Shown here: positions 19,651 to 29,639 of the stretch, piece after piece | How the letters are laid out: each line of letters begins with the position of its first letter | Position numbering within the stretch: position 1 is the first letter of the stretch | Assembly: GCF_021432065.1 (NCBI RefSeq) | Contig: NZ_CP090365.1 | Span: 1,116,001-1,180,000 of the forward strand | DNA from: Photobacterium sp. TLY01 | Lineage (GTDB): Bacteria > Pseudomonadota > Gammaproteobacteria > Enterobacterales > Vibrionaceae | DNA length: 64,000 nt | Direction: 5' to 3' | Notes under the pieces: generated by a model | What the model was told of the DNA's origin: nothing | Seen by the model: only the letters and a program-made list of their open reading frames with translations | Databases searched by the model: none | Translations under genes and position numbers: made by a program

Positions 19651-20517
19651 TTAACGCATTTTCGAACGAACAATGAGACGGTGCATCACACGTAACTGGC
19701 CGTAATAGTCGTTCACGGCATGATGCTGAAGGCCACGGTTATCCCACAAGACAATGGTGTCGTTTTCCCACCGCACTCTTGCAGTGAACTCATCGCGGGT
19801 GATATGGCTATAGAGATAATCAAGAATTGGTGCGCTTTCCTCAACAGACATCGATGTAAAGCGGCTGGTGTGCTCAGCGTTCACGTAGATCCCAGGGATC
19901 CCTGATTCTTCATGTCGCTTGGCAGAAAAATGTGAAGCACTAAAGAAGGTGTTCGCCATGGCGATATCTGTAAAATTCACCAGATGCGGTGCTTTTGTCC
20001 CCGCTTCCTGAATTTTATTTGAAATGAATTCCGCTTTTTCAGACAGCAAAAACTTCTGCATCCCTTCCGACAAAGCGGCAAACGCTTTCTGGGAATCTGA
20101 AAATACGGTATCTCCCCCGACTTCCGGGGTCTGCTTCGCCGCCAGCAAAGTGAAATCGGGAGGGCACTCCAGATAAGTGGAGTCGACATGCCACACACCA
20201 CTGAATACATTTGTGTGCTCAGGTTCTTTGCGGATTTCGACAATTTCAGGAAAGCCTTCAATGCCGCTGGAAAACGGATAGCGCTGTACTTCGCCAAGCC
20301 GTTTCGCAATCTGCATCAGTTGCTGAGGTGATGTGTCCTGCTTGCGGAAAATGAGTAGCTTGTGCCGAATCAAAGTCGAGTACAGTTCATCAAATTGCTC
20401 AGAGATCAAAGTAGCGAGTTGTTTGTTGGTAAACTCCAGGCCAAAGCTTGGAGCCAGGGGCTTCTCTTCACTAGCCAATGAAGCCATTGTTACGTCAAGA
20501 CGAGTCATTGTAATCAT
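19651..20517 (-). CDS. TauD/TfdA-family Fe(II)/2-oxoglutarate dioxygenase
   Basis: Non-haem iron dioxygenase, 288 residues. Iron ligands are visible as WHVDSTYLE (His-x-Asp, near residue 108) and the distal histidine in RGLQHHAVNDY near 265; the 2-oxoglutarate-binding arginine is in VMHRLIVRS. The start ATG at 20517 follows AGAGTGG; the ATG at 20508 is an alternative. It pairs with the TauE-like exporter and a divergent LysR gene, so a sulfonate or sulfate ester is a reasonable substrate, but TauD-family substrates are diverse. Confidence 0.88.
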   Translation of the reverse strand: MITMTRLDVTMASLASEEKPLAPSFGLEFTNKQLATLISEQFDELYSTLIRHKLLIFRKQDTSPQQLMQIAKRLGEVQRYPFSSGIEGFPEIVEIRKEPEHTNVFSGVWHVDSTYLECPPDFTLLAAKQTPEVGGDTVFSDSQKAFAALSEGMQKFLLSEKAEFISNKIQEAGTKAPHLVNFTDIAMANTFFSASHFSAKRHEESGIPGIYVNAEHTSRFTSMSVEESAPILDYLYSHITRDEFTARVRWENDTIVLWDNRGLQHHAVNDYYGQLRVMHRLIVRSKMR

Positions 20518-20616
20518 TCCACTCTTAATCAGTTAGAAGGAGCGGACATAGTTGTAACCTTGTTGCATGTTAAGTTAAATTAATCTTTATTTATTCCCAT
20601 ATTAAGATTGAGATTA

Positions 20617-21516
20617 ATGATAAATTCTCAGGATATTGAATTTTTCAGTGTGATTGCAGACAGCCATTCTCTGGCGGCTGCCGCCAGAAAGCTTAATGTG
20701 ACACCACCCAGTGTCACCCAGCGTCTGCAGGCATTAGAGCGCAAAATGTCCGTCACTTTGGTCGACAGAAATCTGAGAACCACCAAACTGACGCAGGAAG
20801 GAAAAAAACTGGCCCGGGAAGGCAGAGAGATCCTGCTGGCGCTTGAAGCCCTTCAGAATGACCTCTTATCGAACCAGTCCATGATCGAAGGCAAACTGAA
20901 TGTTCTTGCACCGCTGGGATTTGGCACAACTCATATTGCGCCACTGATTGCCAGGTTTCAGCATCAGTACCCAAATCTGGTGATTGATTTAACGCTCACC
21001 GATAAGCCCAGCTGGTCTCACCCGATCAAACCGGATGTGATGATCTATATCGGCCAGTTAAAAGATTCATCACTGCGCTGCATTCACCTGGTTGAAAACA
21101 AACGCTACCTGCTTGCATCGCCTGATTATCTTGCTTCCGCAGCATCACTGAAAACACCGGAAGATCTTCATCAACACTCATGTATCGCCCTGAAAGAAAA
21201 TGATGAAGATGTCACCATGTGGAAATTTAACCTGCCGTCGAAACAAATGATCAGCATCCGAATCGAGCCGAAATTGTCCTGCAATGTCGGACAGGTCGCT
21301 AAACAGTGGGCACTGGATGGTTACGGTATTATTCAGCGTTCTGAATGGGATGTCAGTAAAGAAATCGATCGTGGTCTGCTTATCCCGGTGCTGACAGACT
21401 ATCAGCTCCCTAAAGCCAATATCGTGGCCTTGGTGTCAGCAGAGAAAAGTAAGCGATCCCGTAAACTCAGCCTGTTTCTTGATTATCTGAGCAATCATTT
21501 GCCACAGCGCTGGTAA
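20617..21516 (+). CDS. LysR-family transcriptional regulator
   Basis: About 299 residues: N-terminal winged HTH (FFSVIADSHSLAAAARKLNV, then SVTQRLQALERKM) and a C-terminal effector-binding domain. Divergent from the dioxygenase-exporter pair with a 100-bp intergenic region, the classical arrangement of a LysR regulator and its target. The frame opens at TTG 20608, but the ATG at 20617 is more likely. Inducer unknown, perhaps a sulfonate. Confidence 0.88.
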   Translation: MINSQDIEFFSVIADSHSLAAAARKLNVTPPSVTQRLQALERKMSVTLVDRNLRTTKLTQEGKKLAREGREILLALEALQNDLLSNQSMIEGKLNVLAPLGFGTTHIAPLIARFQHQYPNLVIDLTLTDKPSWSHPIKPDVMIYIGQLKDSSLRCIHLVENKRYLLASPDYLASAASLKTPEDLHQHSCIALKENDEDVTMWKFNLPSKQMISIRIEPKLSCNVGQVAKQWALDGYGIIQRSEWDVSKEIDRGLLIPVLTDYQLPKANIVALVSAEKSKRSRKLSLFLDYLSNHLPQRW

Positions 21517-21607
21517 CGTAAAACGATATGAATAAAGATGCCTCGCCTGGTGTAAGCGCGTATACCTCATGGCGCTAAAGACTGTTTGCAAAGCCGCAGT
21601 CCGGCCT

Positions 21608-22828
21608 TTATTTAAACGGAATGATCACCCCCATGCTGTATAAAGTCGGGTTCATGTCATTCAGCCCGACCAGCGTACTCGCTTCAGCGTAACCAATCCA
21701 TTTGTCGTTAAAAGCACCTGATACGCCAGCATGAAACCGACCGTAAAATTGATCGTTGGACTGAGTAATCACAGGCAAGTCACTGCTGGAGTACATGGAT
21801 TTAAACTGACTGATGATACGATCTGAATGGTATTGGTAGTCATAATGCAGGTAGCTTTTCACATAGGGCTGGAAAAGCCCTAAGCTGGTACGGAAGGGCT
21901 TGGAAATGGTCGCGCCGGTAATAAAGGTGGTCCCTTCCAGTTTATTGACATCATCAACCTGTGAAATTACATAGTTTGAATTGCCTTTCGACAGTCTCTC
22001 GTTATATCTGTCCCTGTCTGACAAGGTGTATTGTACTGAACTTTCCAACGCAATTTTGGCATAAGGGTAATCAATCACATAACCACCGCCCAGCATAAAA
22101 ACCCACACGTCAGAATCGGCATCATCCATACTGCTGACCACGGGATCAGTATACATGTTCACCTGACGGCTCATATCTGTGTCGATCAGTGCATAACTGG
22201 CAGTAAAATCTAGGAACCACTCGTTTTCGAAGTAACTGAAATAACCCGATGCGACCAGACCGTCAATATCGTTACCGCCTTCATTTTCATAATCAGACGA
22301 TTGGTAAGAAGGCATGCCCAGCGCTAAACCAAACAGGTAATTATTATTCAATAGATAGTCGCCACCCATGGTCAGTGAATAACTGTTATTCGCTGGTGCG
22401 GTGCGATCAAACGGGGACGATTTGAAATGAAACTGTGGCTGTGTGCGATCGACACGCATATAGGTACCCAAGCCACTCTGCGAATTTTCGGCATACGTCG
22501 AATTGGTGTAATCGCCGCTAATAAAAGAAGAACTGAAGGTGCGAAGACGACTGTCTTCCCGGACACTGCTGGTTCGTGAGCTGATATCACCGGGGTATAA
22601 AGCAAAAGCTGAAGCATTCAGACTGGCGGCTGGGTGAAGGGATTCTTTCTTACTGGGTTTGTCGACCCTGACATCGCTGGCCATTGACGATAAAGAGTCA
22701 ATCACCTCATCGGATACCGAACTGACGAAGCTGAATTTCCCACTGTCTGCCCATGTGAATGATGGTAAGATGACTGCCAGCACAACGACAGACAACCCGA
22801 CACCGCGACACTGATGTGCGCTCTTCAT
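21608..22828 (-). CDS. Autotransporter beta-domain outer-membrane protein
   Basis: 406 residues with a signal peptide (VGLSVVVLAVILPSFTWA). A short Ser-rich segment (about 30-115) is followed by a ~270-residue region of alternating amphipathic strands with glycine/aromatic pattern (YSLTMGGDYLLNNNYLFG, WVFMLGGGYVIDYPYAK). It ends in a strand closing with phenylalanine-lysine, as in autotransporter barrels. There is no large passenger domain, so it is either a minimal autotransporter or a stand-alone porin-like barrel. Confidence 0.78.
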   Translation of the reverse strand: MKSAHQCRGVGLSVVVLAVILPSFTWADSGKFSFVSSVSDEVIDSLSSMASDVRVDKPSKKESLHPAASLNASAFALYPGDISSRTSSVREDSRLRTFSSSFISGDYTNSTYAENSQSGLGTYMRVDRTQPQFHFKSSPFDRTAPANNSYSLTMGGDYLLNNNYLFGLALGMPSYQSSDYENEGGNDIDGLVASGYFSYFENEWFLDFTASYALIDTDMSRQVNMYTDPVVSSMDDADSDVWVFMLGGGYVIDYPYAKIALESSVQYTLSDRDRYNERLSKGNSNYVISQVDDVNKLEGTTFITGATISKPFRTSLGLFQPYVKSYLHYDYQYHSDRIISQFKSMYSSSDLPVITQSNDQFYGRFHAGVSGAFNDKWIGYAEASTLVGLNDMNPTLYSMGVIIPFK

Positions 22829-23116
22829 ACAGCCCCCTAAACTACACGCTTTTTGATATCCGTACGCCTTTATTAGACGTATCTAATGCATCGTCTCAAG
22901 TGCTTTCCTCTTGAGTATAGGGAGGTGAAATTTTGAGCAGTGTCGCAAAAATAACACTGCGATTTTTTTGCGATTCGAAGTATTACGCCTCAGTATGTAA
23001 TGAATACAAAACCCTTGAGCAACTCGTTGAAGTCTGGCTATTTACTTTTCTGACACTGGACCTGATGCACAGCACCAAACTTTTTTCTTTTTTTATGGAC
23101 ATGCCGGGAGGTAGAC

Positions 23117-23476
23117 ATGAAATCCCTGATAGCCCCCTTGTTTATCGCCTCCCTGGCAGCTTTTCCTGTACAGGCAGATGATCTGGAACAGGCCGCAAAA
23201 GATGTCTGTGGCTGCCTCGCCCAACCCTATGCAGAACTCGAGAAAGCCTTACAGGCCATGAAAACAGACAAGGGCAATGACCTTTCCAGTCTGATGAGTT
23301 CCAAAGGTGAGCTCACCAAAATGATGGAAGCCACACAAAGCTGCATGGAAGATCTCAGGAAACAGTATCCAGAGATCGACGCTGATAAAGCGTTACAAAA
23401 ACAGGTGATGGAAAAGACCCGGCAGTATTGCCCTAACCCGTTAGAAACGTTGGATCTGAAAGCGCCGGCGGGTTGA
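23117..23476 (+). CDS. Small secreted protein of unknown function
   Basis: 119 residues: signal peptide (KSLIAPLFIASLAAFPVQA) then a helical mature domain with four cysteines (CGC, C near 75, C near 106) that may form disulfides in the periplasm. Strong GGGAGGTAGAC ribosome site before the ATG. Single-gene unit between the autotransporter-like gene and the island repeats. Family not recognised. Confidence 0.72.
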   Translation: MKSLIAPLFIASLAAFPVQADDLEQAAKDVCGCLAQPYAELEKALQAMKTDKGNDLSSLMSSKGELTKMMEATQSCMEDLRKQYPEIDADKALQKQVMEKTRQYCPNPLETLDLKAPAG

Positions 23477-23574
23477 GGATCATTTTCGCTGAGATAAATA
23501 CGCTTTGTCTGTCATTCCCATGACGATAAGAAGTGAGCACAACAATGAGTGTAATTTCAGTAGTGTTGTCGGTT

Positions 23575-23744
23575 TGACGCGCTTGAGTCCGGTGCTTTTC
23601 TCAACTGTGTACGACGCGCGCCAGTGACTCTTTGCTGGCACAAAGCGTAACCAGAAATGCCTTTTGTTCTTTGATGTTGGCCGGGACGGTTGTAGGCGCT
23701 CCCGGCGCCGACAACCTGAAAATTCGTCCTGAATTTTCCCCTGG
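23575..23744 (-). repeat. Structured repeat, copy 1 (left border)
   Basis: ~170-bp element found five times in the window. On its own strand it reads: hairpin AAAATTCAGGACGAATTTT, GC-rich hairpin (GGTTGTCGGCGCC...GCGCCTACAACC), a linker rich in AAAG/CAAA, a third hairpin (GTTACGCTTTG / CAAAGAGTCAC in this copy), the word GGCGCGC and a final CTCAAGCGCG. Copies 1 and 2 have the same orientation; copies 3-5 near 34.2-34.9 kb have the opposite one. The short open frame here (23601-23783) is just the repeat read as protein. Confidence 0.85.
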
Positions 23745-23808
23745 GGTTGTGAATTGCTTCAATGTGGCGCAGGCGATAAACAAGTGATTTCAGGTAAGAC
23801 GGAAAGTT

Positions 23809-23976
23809 TGTCGCGCTTGAGTTTGGCGCTTCTCTCTACTGTGTAATACGCGCGCCAGTTACTCTTTGCTGGCACAAAGCGTAACCAGAAATGCCTTTGG
23901 TTCTTTGGTGCTGTCCGGGGCGGTTGTAGGCGCTCCCGGCGCCGACAACCTGAAAATTCGTCCTGAATTTTCCCCT
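23809..23976 (-). repeat. Structured repeat, copy 2 (left border)
   Basis: Second left copy, 234 bp after the first (start to start), separated by about 65 bp of non-repeated DNA. The third hairpin here is GTTACGCTTTG / CAAAGAGTAAC, with one mismatch. It ends 150 bp before the AAA_28 ATPase gene, so it marks the left end of the AT-rich island. Confidence 0.85.
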
Positions 23977-24124
23977 CGTTTTTTCAGAAATTTAAGTTTC
24001 TAACTCGTTGCTGGTCAAACACAATTCAAATTCTTGTGTCAAATCTCTCACATTCAATTAAAAACTGAATCTTTGAATGTTTATTAATGTGCGGGCCAAA
24101 ATGACACAAAGATGAACACCAAAA

Positions 24125-24676
24125 TCAAATTGGCTTCTGAACGAGATGAGAACAAACCTCAAGGATAAATTCAGCCCTTTCTCGAACTGAAAGCTTTGGA
24201 ACTTCAATCAGTTCATAACCGAACTTTTTGTACGCGTTCACCATTTCATGATAGGTCGCGACCGCTTCATTAAAATCTTGTTTACGCTCGATGTCATTTT
24301 CATAGATTGTTTCCCAAGGTGGGAAAATAAACACATTTTTGTGATAAATCAGCTCGCGACAACTTCTTAACAAGAGCTCTGAAACGGTTATTTGTTCAAG
24401 CTGACTATAACCATATGAATCGATGATACTCCGGTCAAAGAAGGTCAAAACTGAATCATCATGTACTTTGTAGTTGTTCAGTTCTTCAAGAACCATGGCA
24501 TCACGAAATGCCACTTTATCTTTCCAGGGTAAAGCAACCCCATTCCGCTCAATTTGTGTTTGAATGACCTTACGGCCAGCTTCTTTAGCGCTTGGGTATC
24601 CCAATTGCTCTAAAAAATTGATCACTGAGGTTTTTCCTGAGCCAGGGCCACCCGTAAAAACGACACGATTATTCAA
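24125..24676 (-). CDS. AAA_28-type ATPase / kinase-like protein
   Basis: 183-residue P-loop protein: Walker A FTGGPGSGKTSVI at residues 7-19, LPWKDKVAFRDAMVLEEL, and FFDRSIIDSYGYS near 85 (DR motif as in nucleotide-kinase-like AAA_28/NadR-type proteins). Family members are predicted small-molecule NTPases or kinases and are common as single genes in mobile islands and integron cassettes. Exact role unknown. ATG start; no clear partner gene. The base composition is more AT-rich than the core genes. Confidence 0.8.
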   Translation of the reverse strand: MNNRVVFTGGPGSGKTSVINFLEQLGYPSAKEAGRKVIQTQIERNGVALPWKDKVAFRDAMVLEELNNYKVHDDSVLTFFDRSIIDSYGYSQLEQITVSELLLRSCRELIYHKNVFIFPPWETIYENDIERKQDFNEAVATYHEMVNAYKKFGYELIEVPKLSVRERAEFILEVCSHLVQKPI

Positions 24677-24887
24677 AAAAACCTCCCAAAACGGCTAGCG
24701 AATGACATGGACTACCTTCTCACGAGTTTCTGGCTTGAATATGTCTGATTTCAGGCTCACCGATGGCCCCGATTTAGCCAACCATAGCTCAAGAATCCAC
24801 GGAGAAGATAACCAAAGCCAGATGTTGATTCACAGACAATCATCCGTCCTAAACCCTTAAAGATACTTCCCAGTTTCACACCCAATA

Positions 24888-25187
24888 TTACTTTCTTAAT
24901 AAGAAGCGGCGTAAGTCTCTTTCTACTCGCATGACAAACAAGATATACACTTTTTCAGCCTCATACTTGTAGAAAATACGGCAGGGATTAATCACGATTT
25001 CACGGTAATTTAAATAATCCAGTTCAGGCGGTACACGTCCTGATTCCGGGAAGGTTTCCAGGCGTTCAACTTTTGCAAAAATGGTTTGAACCAGTTCTTT
25101 GGCAGCGACAGTATTTTCAAGGGCTATATATTCAGCAATCTCGTTAAGATCAGATAACGCTGGTTCCGTCCAGATTATTTCAGCCAT
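24888..25187 (-). CDS. ParE/RelE-family toxin
   Basis: 99-residue toxin of the ParE type: starts with IIWTEPALSDLNEIAEYIA, has FPESGRVPPEL and ends with IYILFVMRVERDLRRFLL-like strands (VYILFVMRVERD). ParE toxins block gyrase and RelE toxins cut mRNA; this sequence is closer to ParE, but the target cannot be fixed by eye. It overlaps the antitoxin gene upstream by 13 bp, so it is co-translated with it. Confidence 0.9.
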   Translation of the reverse strand: MAEIIWTEPALSDLNEIAEYIALENTVAAKELVQTIFAKVERLETFPESGRVPPELDYLNYREIVINPCRIFYKYEAEKVYILFVMRVERDLRRFLLRK

Positions 25188-25432
25188 TTTGACATTCTGT
25201 CCTTCGCTCCATCATGACTCACACTCTTACCGTCCGCTAATGCGCGCTCTCCTCGAGCGATCCCTTCAAGGATTGCTAAACGATTTTGCATAAATTCATA
25301 ATCATCAACATCAACGAGATAAGCTGACGGCTTACCGTGCTCAGTAATCAGCACTGGCTCTTTTGTTTCATGAAGATCAGCAAGGATCTTCGTCGCTTGG
25401 CGCTTCAGTGATGTAACCAGTTCAACTTTCAT
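25175..25432 (-). CDS. PhD/YefM-family antitoxin
   Basis: 85-residue antitoxin: N-terminal DNA-binding PhD/YefM fold (TSLKRQATKILADLHETKEP, VLITEHGKPSAYLVDVDDYE) and a C-terminal toxin-binding tail. First gene of the toxin-antitoxin operon; expected to neutralise the ParE-like toxin and repress the operon through the palindrome at 25457-25478. Confidence 0.92.
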   Translation of the reverse strand: MKVELVTSLKRQATKILADLHETKEPVLITEHGKPSAYLVDVDDYEFMQNRLAILEGIARGERALADGKSVSHDGAKDRMSKWLK

Positions 25433-25456
25433 TCAAGCCACTCCATGAAAAGGCAA

Positions 25457-25478
25457 AAGTGATACTATTCTATCACTT
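25457..25478. promoter_or_regulatory. Toxin-antitoxin operator palindrome
   Basis: Perfect 8-bp inverted repeat AAGTGATA-ctattc-TATCACTT, 25 bp upstream of the antitoxin ATG. Position and form fit an autoregulatory PhD/YefM operator; the spacer may overlap the -10 of the promoter. Confidence 0.75.
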
Positions 25479-25676
25479 GGAGTATAGCAAGTTTGATACA
25501 GACGAATGAATGGTATGAATGCCCTCTGCAGTCTCAGCCATAATCAGATAATTCTGATTCAGAATTTTGAGGAATCCGTCATCCCACAATCTATTTAAAA
25601 TCATGATTTTTATGTTATTTAAATGAATCATGTCTGGAAAGCGTCACATTTTCACAGTCGTTCGAAGCCGTTGTAA

Positions 25677-26104
25677 TCAGGACTCTGCAAAGTCGCTCAA
25701 CGCATTGCCTTCAAAGCGGTAATACTCTTTTTCCTGGACCAATCTGGCCCCGATAGAGACGTAGAATTTTCCTGCTGCCGGATTCGTACGTTCTGCCGTC
25801 CAATCCAGACGCTGACAATCATGACTCACAGCAATTGAAGCCAAGTGTCTCATCAACGTCAAACCAACACCTTTACCCCGCGCTGAAGCAGAAACATACA
25901 GGTCTTTCATATACATCTGGCCAGAGAGTTTTGGGGCGGGAAACATCATCGCATAGGTCGCGAATCCAACAACCTTATCGTTATCAAAGGCCGCAACCAC
26001 TTTCACACCAGAGTGCTCTGAAAACACTTGCTGACATAAGTAGTTAACCAATTCGCTCTCCGTTGCTGCTTTATCTCCAAAGTAATACTTCTCAAGCTCA
26101 ATAA
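25677..26104 (-). pseudogene. GNAT acetyltransferase, 5' end lost
   Basis: C-terminal ~140 residues of a GNAT N-acetyltransferase: acetyl-CoA-binding motif ASARGKGVGLTLMRHLA and YVSIGARLVQEKEYYRF are intact. Homology-like sequence continues upstream of the longest start (EKYYFGDKAATESEL) to a TAA at about 26105, with no start codon, so the first ~30-40 codons are missing. An IS3-family element sits 45 bp further on at 26150 and may be linked to the loss, although the break itself is outside the IS. Confidence 0.75.
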
Positions 26105-26217
26105 AAATTTAGAGGAGATCAAGACAACTCTCCTTACTCACTTGCTTTATGTAGTGGTTTAATAAACCCGGACACCATTTAAGGTGGTAAAGTAGCCACC
26201 AAAGAAAGAGGTGTTCA

Positions 26218-27380
<1,163 letters not shown>

Positions 27381-27388
27381 CCACTACA

Positions 27389-27540
27389 TTAATATCACAA
27401 ATATTCCTTATCTGTGATGCCCTGAGAATACGGCGGGCATCTTTAGCGCCTTTTAACGAATGAGAACGCAGTCTTCCCTTGCATAACCTGCCGCTGTTGT
27501 TATCAATCGAAGGAGCCAGGGCGAGAGCATGAACAGATCA
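27389..27540 (-). pseudogene. Possible IS110-type transposase remnant
   Basis: Minus-strand translation gives ALAPSIDNNSGRLCKGRLRS followed by SLKGAKDARRILRAS, resembling the C-terminal LAP..D..SG...G+..I..G...R..L.. motif of IS110/IS1111 transposases. No start, no flanking frame. The rest of the stretch to 27751 holds no gene I can recognise, only fragments (for example GGCTCCTTCGAC-like words at 27510 and 27645). Low-confidence relic. Confidence 0.35.
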
Positions 27541-27751
27541 AGATCACATAATAGATTCAACTTAGGCTATTCAAAGACAGTAAACACAGTCATATCAGCT
27601 CTGAACAAACCGAATAGTGTGATCTACATTCCTTCGTGATCTAGCCCTGTCGAAGGAGCCCATGCAGCCTGATTTGTTTCATTGCTGGCGGCTAAACAAC
27701 AGGTTGGCTCCAGATACTTCGAGAAAAGCAGCGCATGCTCTGTTAAAACAC

Positions 27752-28055
27752 TTAGCCATTTTCGGTTTTGTAAACCATTGCCTTTAATATATTCCTAATA
27801 TGACATAAATAGGCTGCCCCTAATATTTTTATTACCAGAAATAGAGTCTCGGATGCGTACAGCACAACAGCTAAACCTGAAGCAGCTAATGCAATCATCA
27901 CCGAAAATGCTGCAATTCGACCAAGGCCAGCTATGAAATCAGATTTGAAATCCGTAGCATCCAGCATTATTCATAAACTATAGGTTATTTGGTCCCGGAG
28001 TCATGTTAAGTGCAAAACACGCAGGTATAAAGAATAACAACTTCCAGATTTCCAC
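27752..28055 (-). pseudogene. LysE/RhtB-family exporter, broken
   Basis: Starts at GTG 28055 after GGAGGAAATA with MEIWKLLFFIPACFALNMT then PGPNNL, the classical LysE-family N-terminus. A TAG follows directly after PGPNNL, and a frameshift is needed to rejoin FKSDFIAGLGRIAAFSVMI and IKILGAAYLC, which also match the family. The sequence then departs (HIRNILKAMVYKTENG) and stops, so at least half of the protein is missing. Clearly non-functional. Confidence 0.75.
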
Positions 28056-28139
28056 ACTATTTCCTCCATGAAAGCTAACGTCTTGGTTTTGAGGCAATCC
28101 GGAGAGCTAGAGAAGCGCACAGCCACTTGCTCATTAATA

Positions 28140-29609
28140 TTAGAACATAGCTTTAATACGCCGCGATAAAAAGTCTGTGCATAGATTCTCGTAAATTGAA
28201 TTACAGATTTCTCTGAGGAACTCTTTCTCATCCATTCCGTCAACACCTGCAGACTCAACCATAAGATCCCAAAGCCTCTTTCCTTTCCTATCAACTTTCC
28301 CTCTTTGGTAAATACTGACGATTTCATCGAGCGATCTTTTTCTAAAGAAGCGGTCATTAATTTCTCGAAATAATCTTGGATCGACCTCGTCAACCAAGTG
28401 CTTATGGAGGTATTTTTCCAAGCTTGGTATTGGCAAAAAGGTGACATTGATTCTTGATAAATTTTCATCATCCTGTTTTGCTTTATCGAACTGCTCCTCA
28501 ATGTCGCCATCCAAAACTGAAATAATCTTAGCTGCTTTGCTGGCGAGATTAGATTCGATTATTTCTTGGTGGAGCCGAACAGTATTTCTCCAATCTCCAC
28601 ATGGAAGAATATGATATAGCTTCCCACCGTACAGCCTTTCAGAGATAATCACTTTATCTACGACAAACTTTGCAAGCTCGTCCTCACAAAGAATCAAAAA
28701 ATCATAACTATCTTGGTTGTATAGAAATCTAGTAGCATACGCAGGGTAACACGGGTTTATAACTTCAATGCTTCTGTCTGGCAAATTTTGAAGATAATAT
28801 ATGTTGTCCGGCTTTATGCCGCGAAGAAGCTCTGTAGAGTGAGTAGAGAAATAAACTGCAAGATTATACTCTTTTGCTATAGATCTCAGAAAAATAAGAA
28901 GCCGGTTAATTGCTACTGGATGCAAGGCAAGCTCAACCTCGTCGATTAATATAAAGGATCTATTTTTCGTTCCTTTTCTCTTTTGTTGAAATATTTTATT
29001 ATTCAGAAAGTGCAATAGACTAAGAAGAAGATTTTCCCCAGTACTTAGCCAATACTGACTTAATCGTCGGTCGGGATACTCCATAAAATACGGCACTGTT
29101 TCGAAGCCAAGTTGAGAAGCGACTCCCCTATTCTTTACTTTTTTTATTGTTGGGTAGACATTGTTTCTACCATGTAAAATCTCATTAAAATTTTCATTTA
29201 TAAATTCATCAGCATCAACTAAGTGTTCATCTCGAACAGTGTCCGAAAGCTTTAAAGACTCTAATGTCGAATCCGAAAATCTTGTTCCATGTATAATACT
29301 ACCTTCTATAAAGCCATCTATTTTTATTTCTTTTGACGGTTTACCTTTTATCTGCCATCTAGATCCGTTCTTCTCCCAGTGGTCTTCTTTTCCAGAATAA
29401 TAATAGTCTATTTTAGAGTCGTGGCCACAATTACCAAATAAATCAGATAAAAGTGCAGGGCGAAATGGAATTGCCAAAAGCGCCATTATAGTACTCTTAC
29501 CAACTCCGTTTGTGCCCGCTATAGCGTATAGCCCCTGCTCTATAGGGATATCTAAACTAAATCTTTTGATACTTTTAATATTTTCTATTTCAATCTTTAA
29601 ATCTGGCAC
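28140..29609 (-). CDS. AAA ATPase with C-terminal TOPRIM-like domain (OLD/PARIS-like)
   Basis: 489 residues. The N-terminal ABC-type ATPase has Walker A GTNGVGKST (32-40), signature STGENLLLSLLHF, Walker B SFILIDEVELALHP and the H-loop STHSTELL. The C-terminal part resembles a TOPRIM nuclease: FLILCEDELAKFVVDKVI (acidic start), IISVLDGDIEE (DxD) and FLPIPSLEKYL, the last similar to the DUF4435-type TOPRIM of PARIS. Such AAA-TOPRIM proteins (Gabija GajA, OLD, PARIS) act in phage defence. GTG start with AAGGA upstream. AT-rich; lies 130 bp after the SIR2 gene in the same direction. Confidence 0.85.
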   Translation of the reverse strand: MPDLKIEIENIKSIKRFSLDIPIEQGLYAIAGTNGVGKSTIMALLAIPFRPALLSDLFGNCGHDSKIDYYYSGKEDHWEKNGSRWQIKGKPSKEIKIDGFIEGSIIHGTRFSDSTLESLKLSDTVRDEHLVDADEFINENFNEILHGRNNVYPTIKKVKNRGVASQLGFETVPYFMEYPDRRLSQYWLSTGENLLLSLLHFLNNKIFQQKRKGTKNRSFILIDEVELALHPVAINRLLIFLRSIAKEYNLAVYFSTHSTELLRGIKPDNIYYLQNLPDRSIEVINPCYPAYATRFLYNQDSYDFLILCEDELAKFVVDKVIISERLYGGKLYHILPCGDWRNTVRLHQEIIESNLASKAAKIISVLDGDIEEQFDKAKQDDENLSRINVTFLPIPSLEKYLHKHLVDEVDPRLFREINDRFFRKRSLDEIVSIYQRGKVDRKGKRLWDLMVESAGVDGMDEKEFLREICNSIYENLCTDFLSRRIKAMF

Positions 29610-29639
29610 ATTTTATCCTTAATATGAAGTATGTGGCAA

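Noticed and set aside
23601-23783. 60-codon minus-strand frame at the left border
   Set aside because: It is the structured repeat read as protein, with the same PGAPTT words as on the right; no independent evidence of coding.
28001-28510. 169-codon minus-strand frame overlapping the AAA-TOPRIM 3' end and the LysE pseudogene
   Set aside because: It runs out of frame through both; the recognisable motifs are in the other frames.
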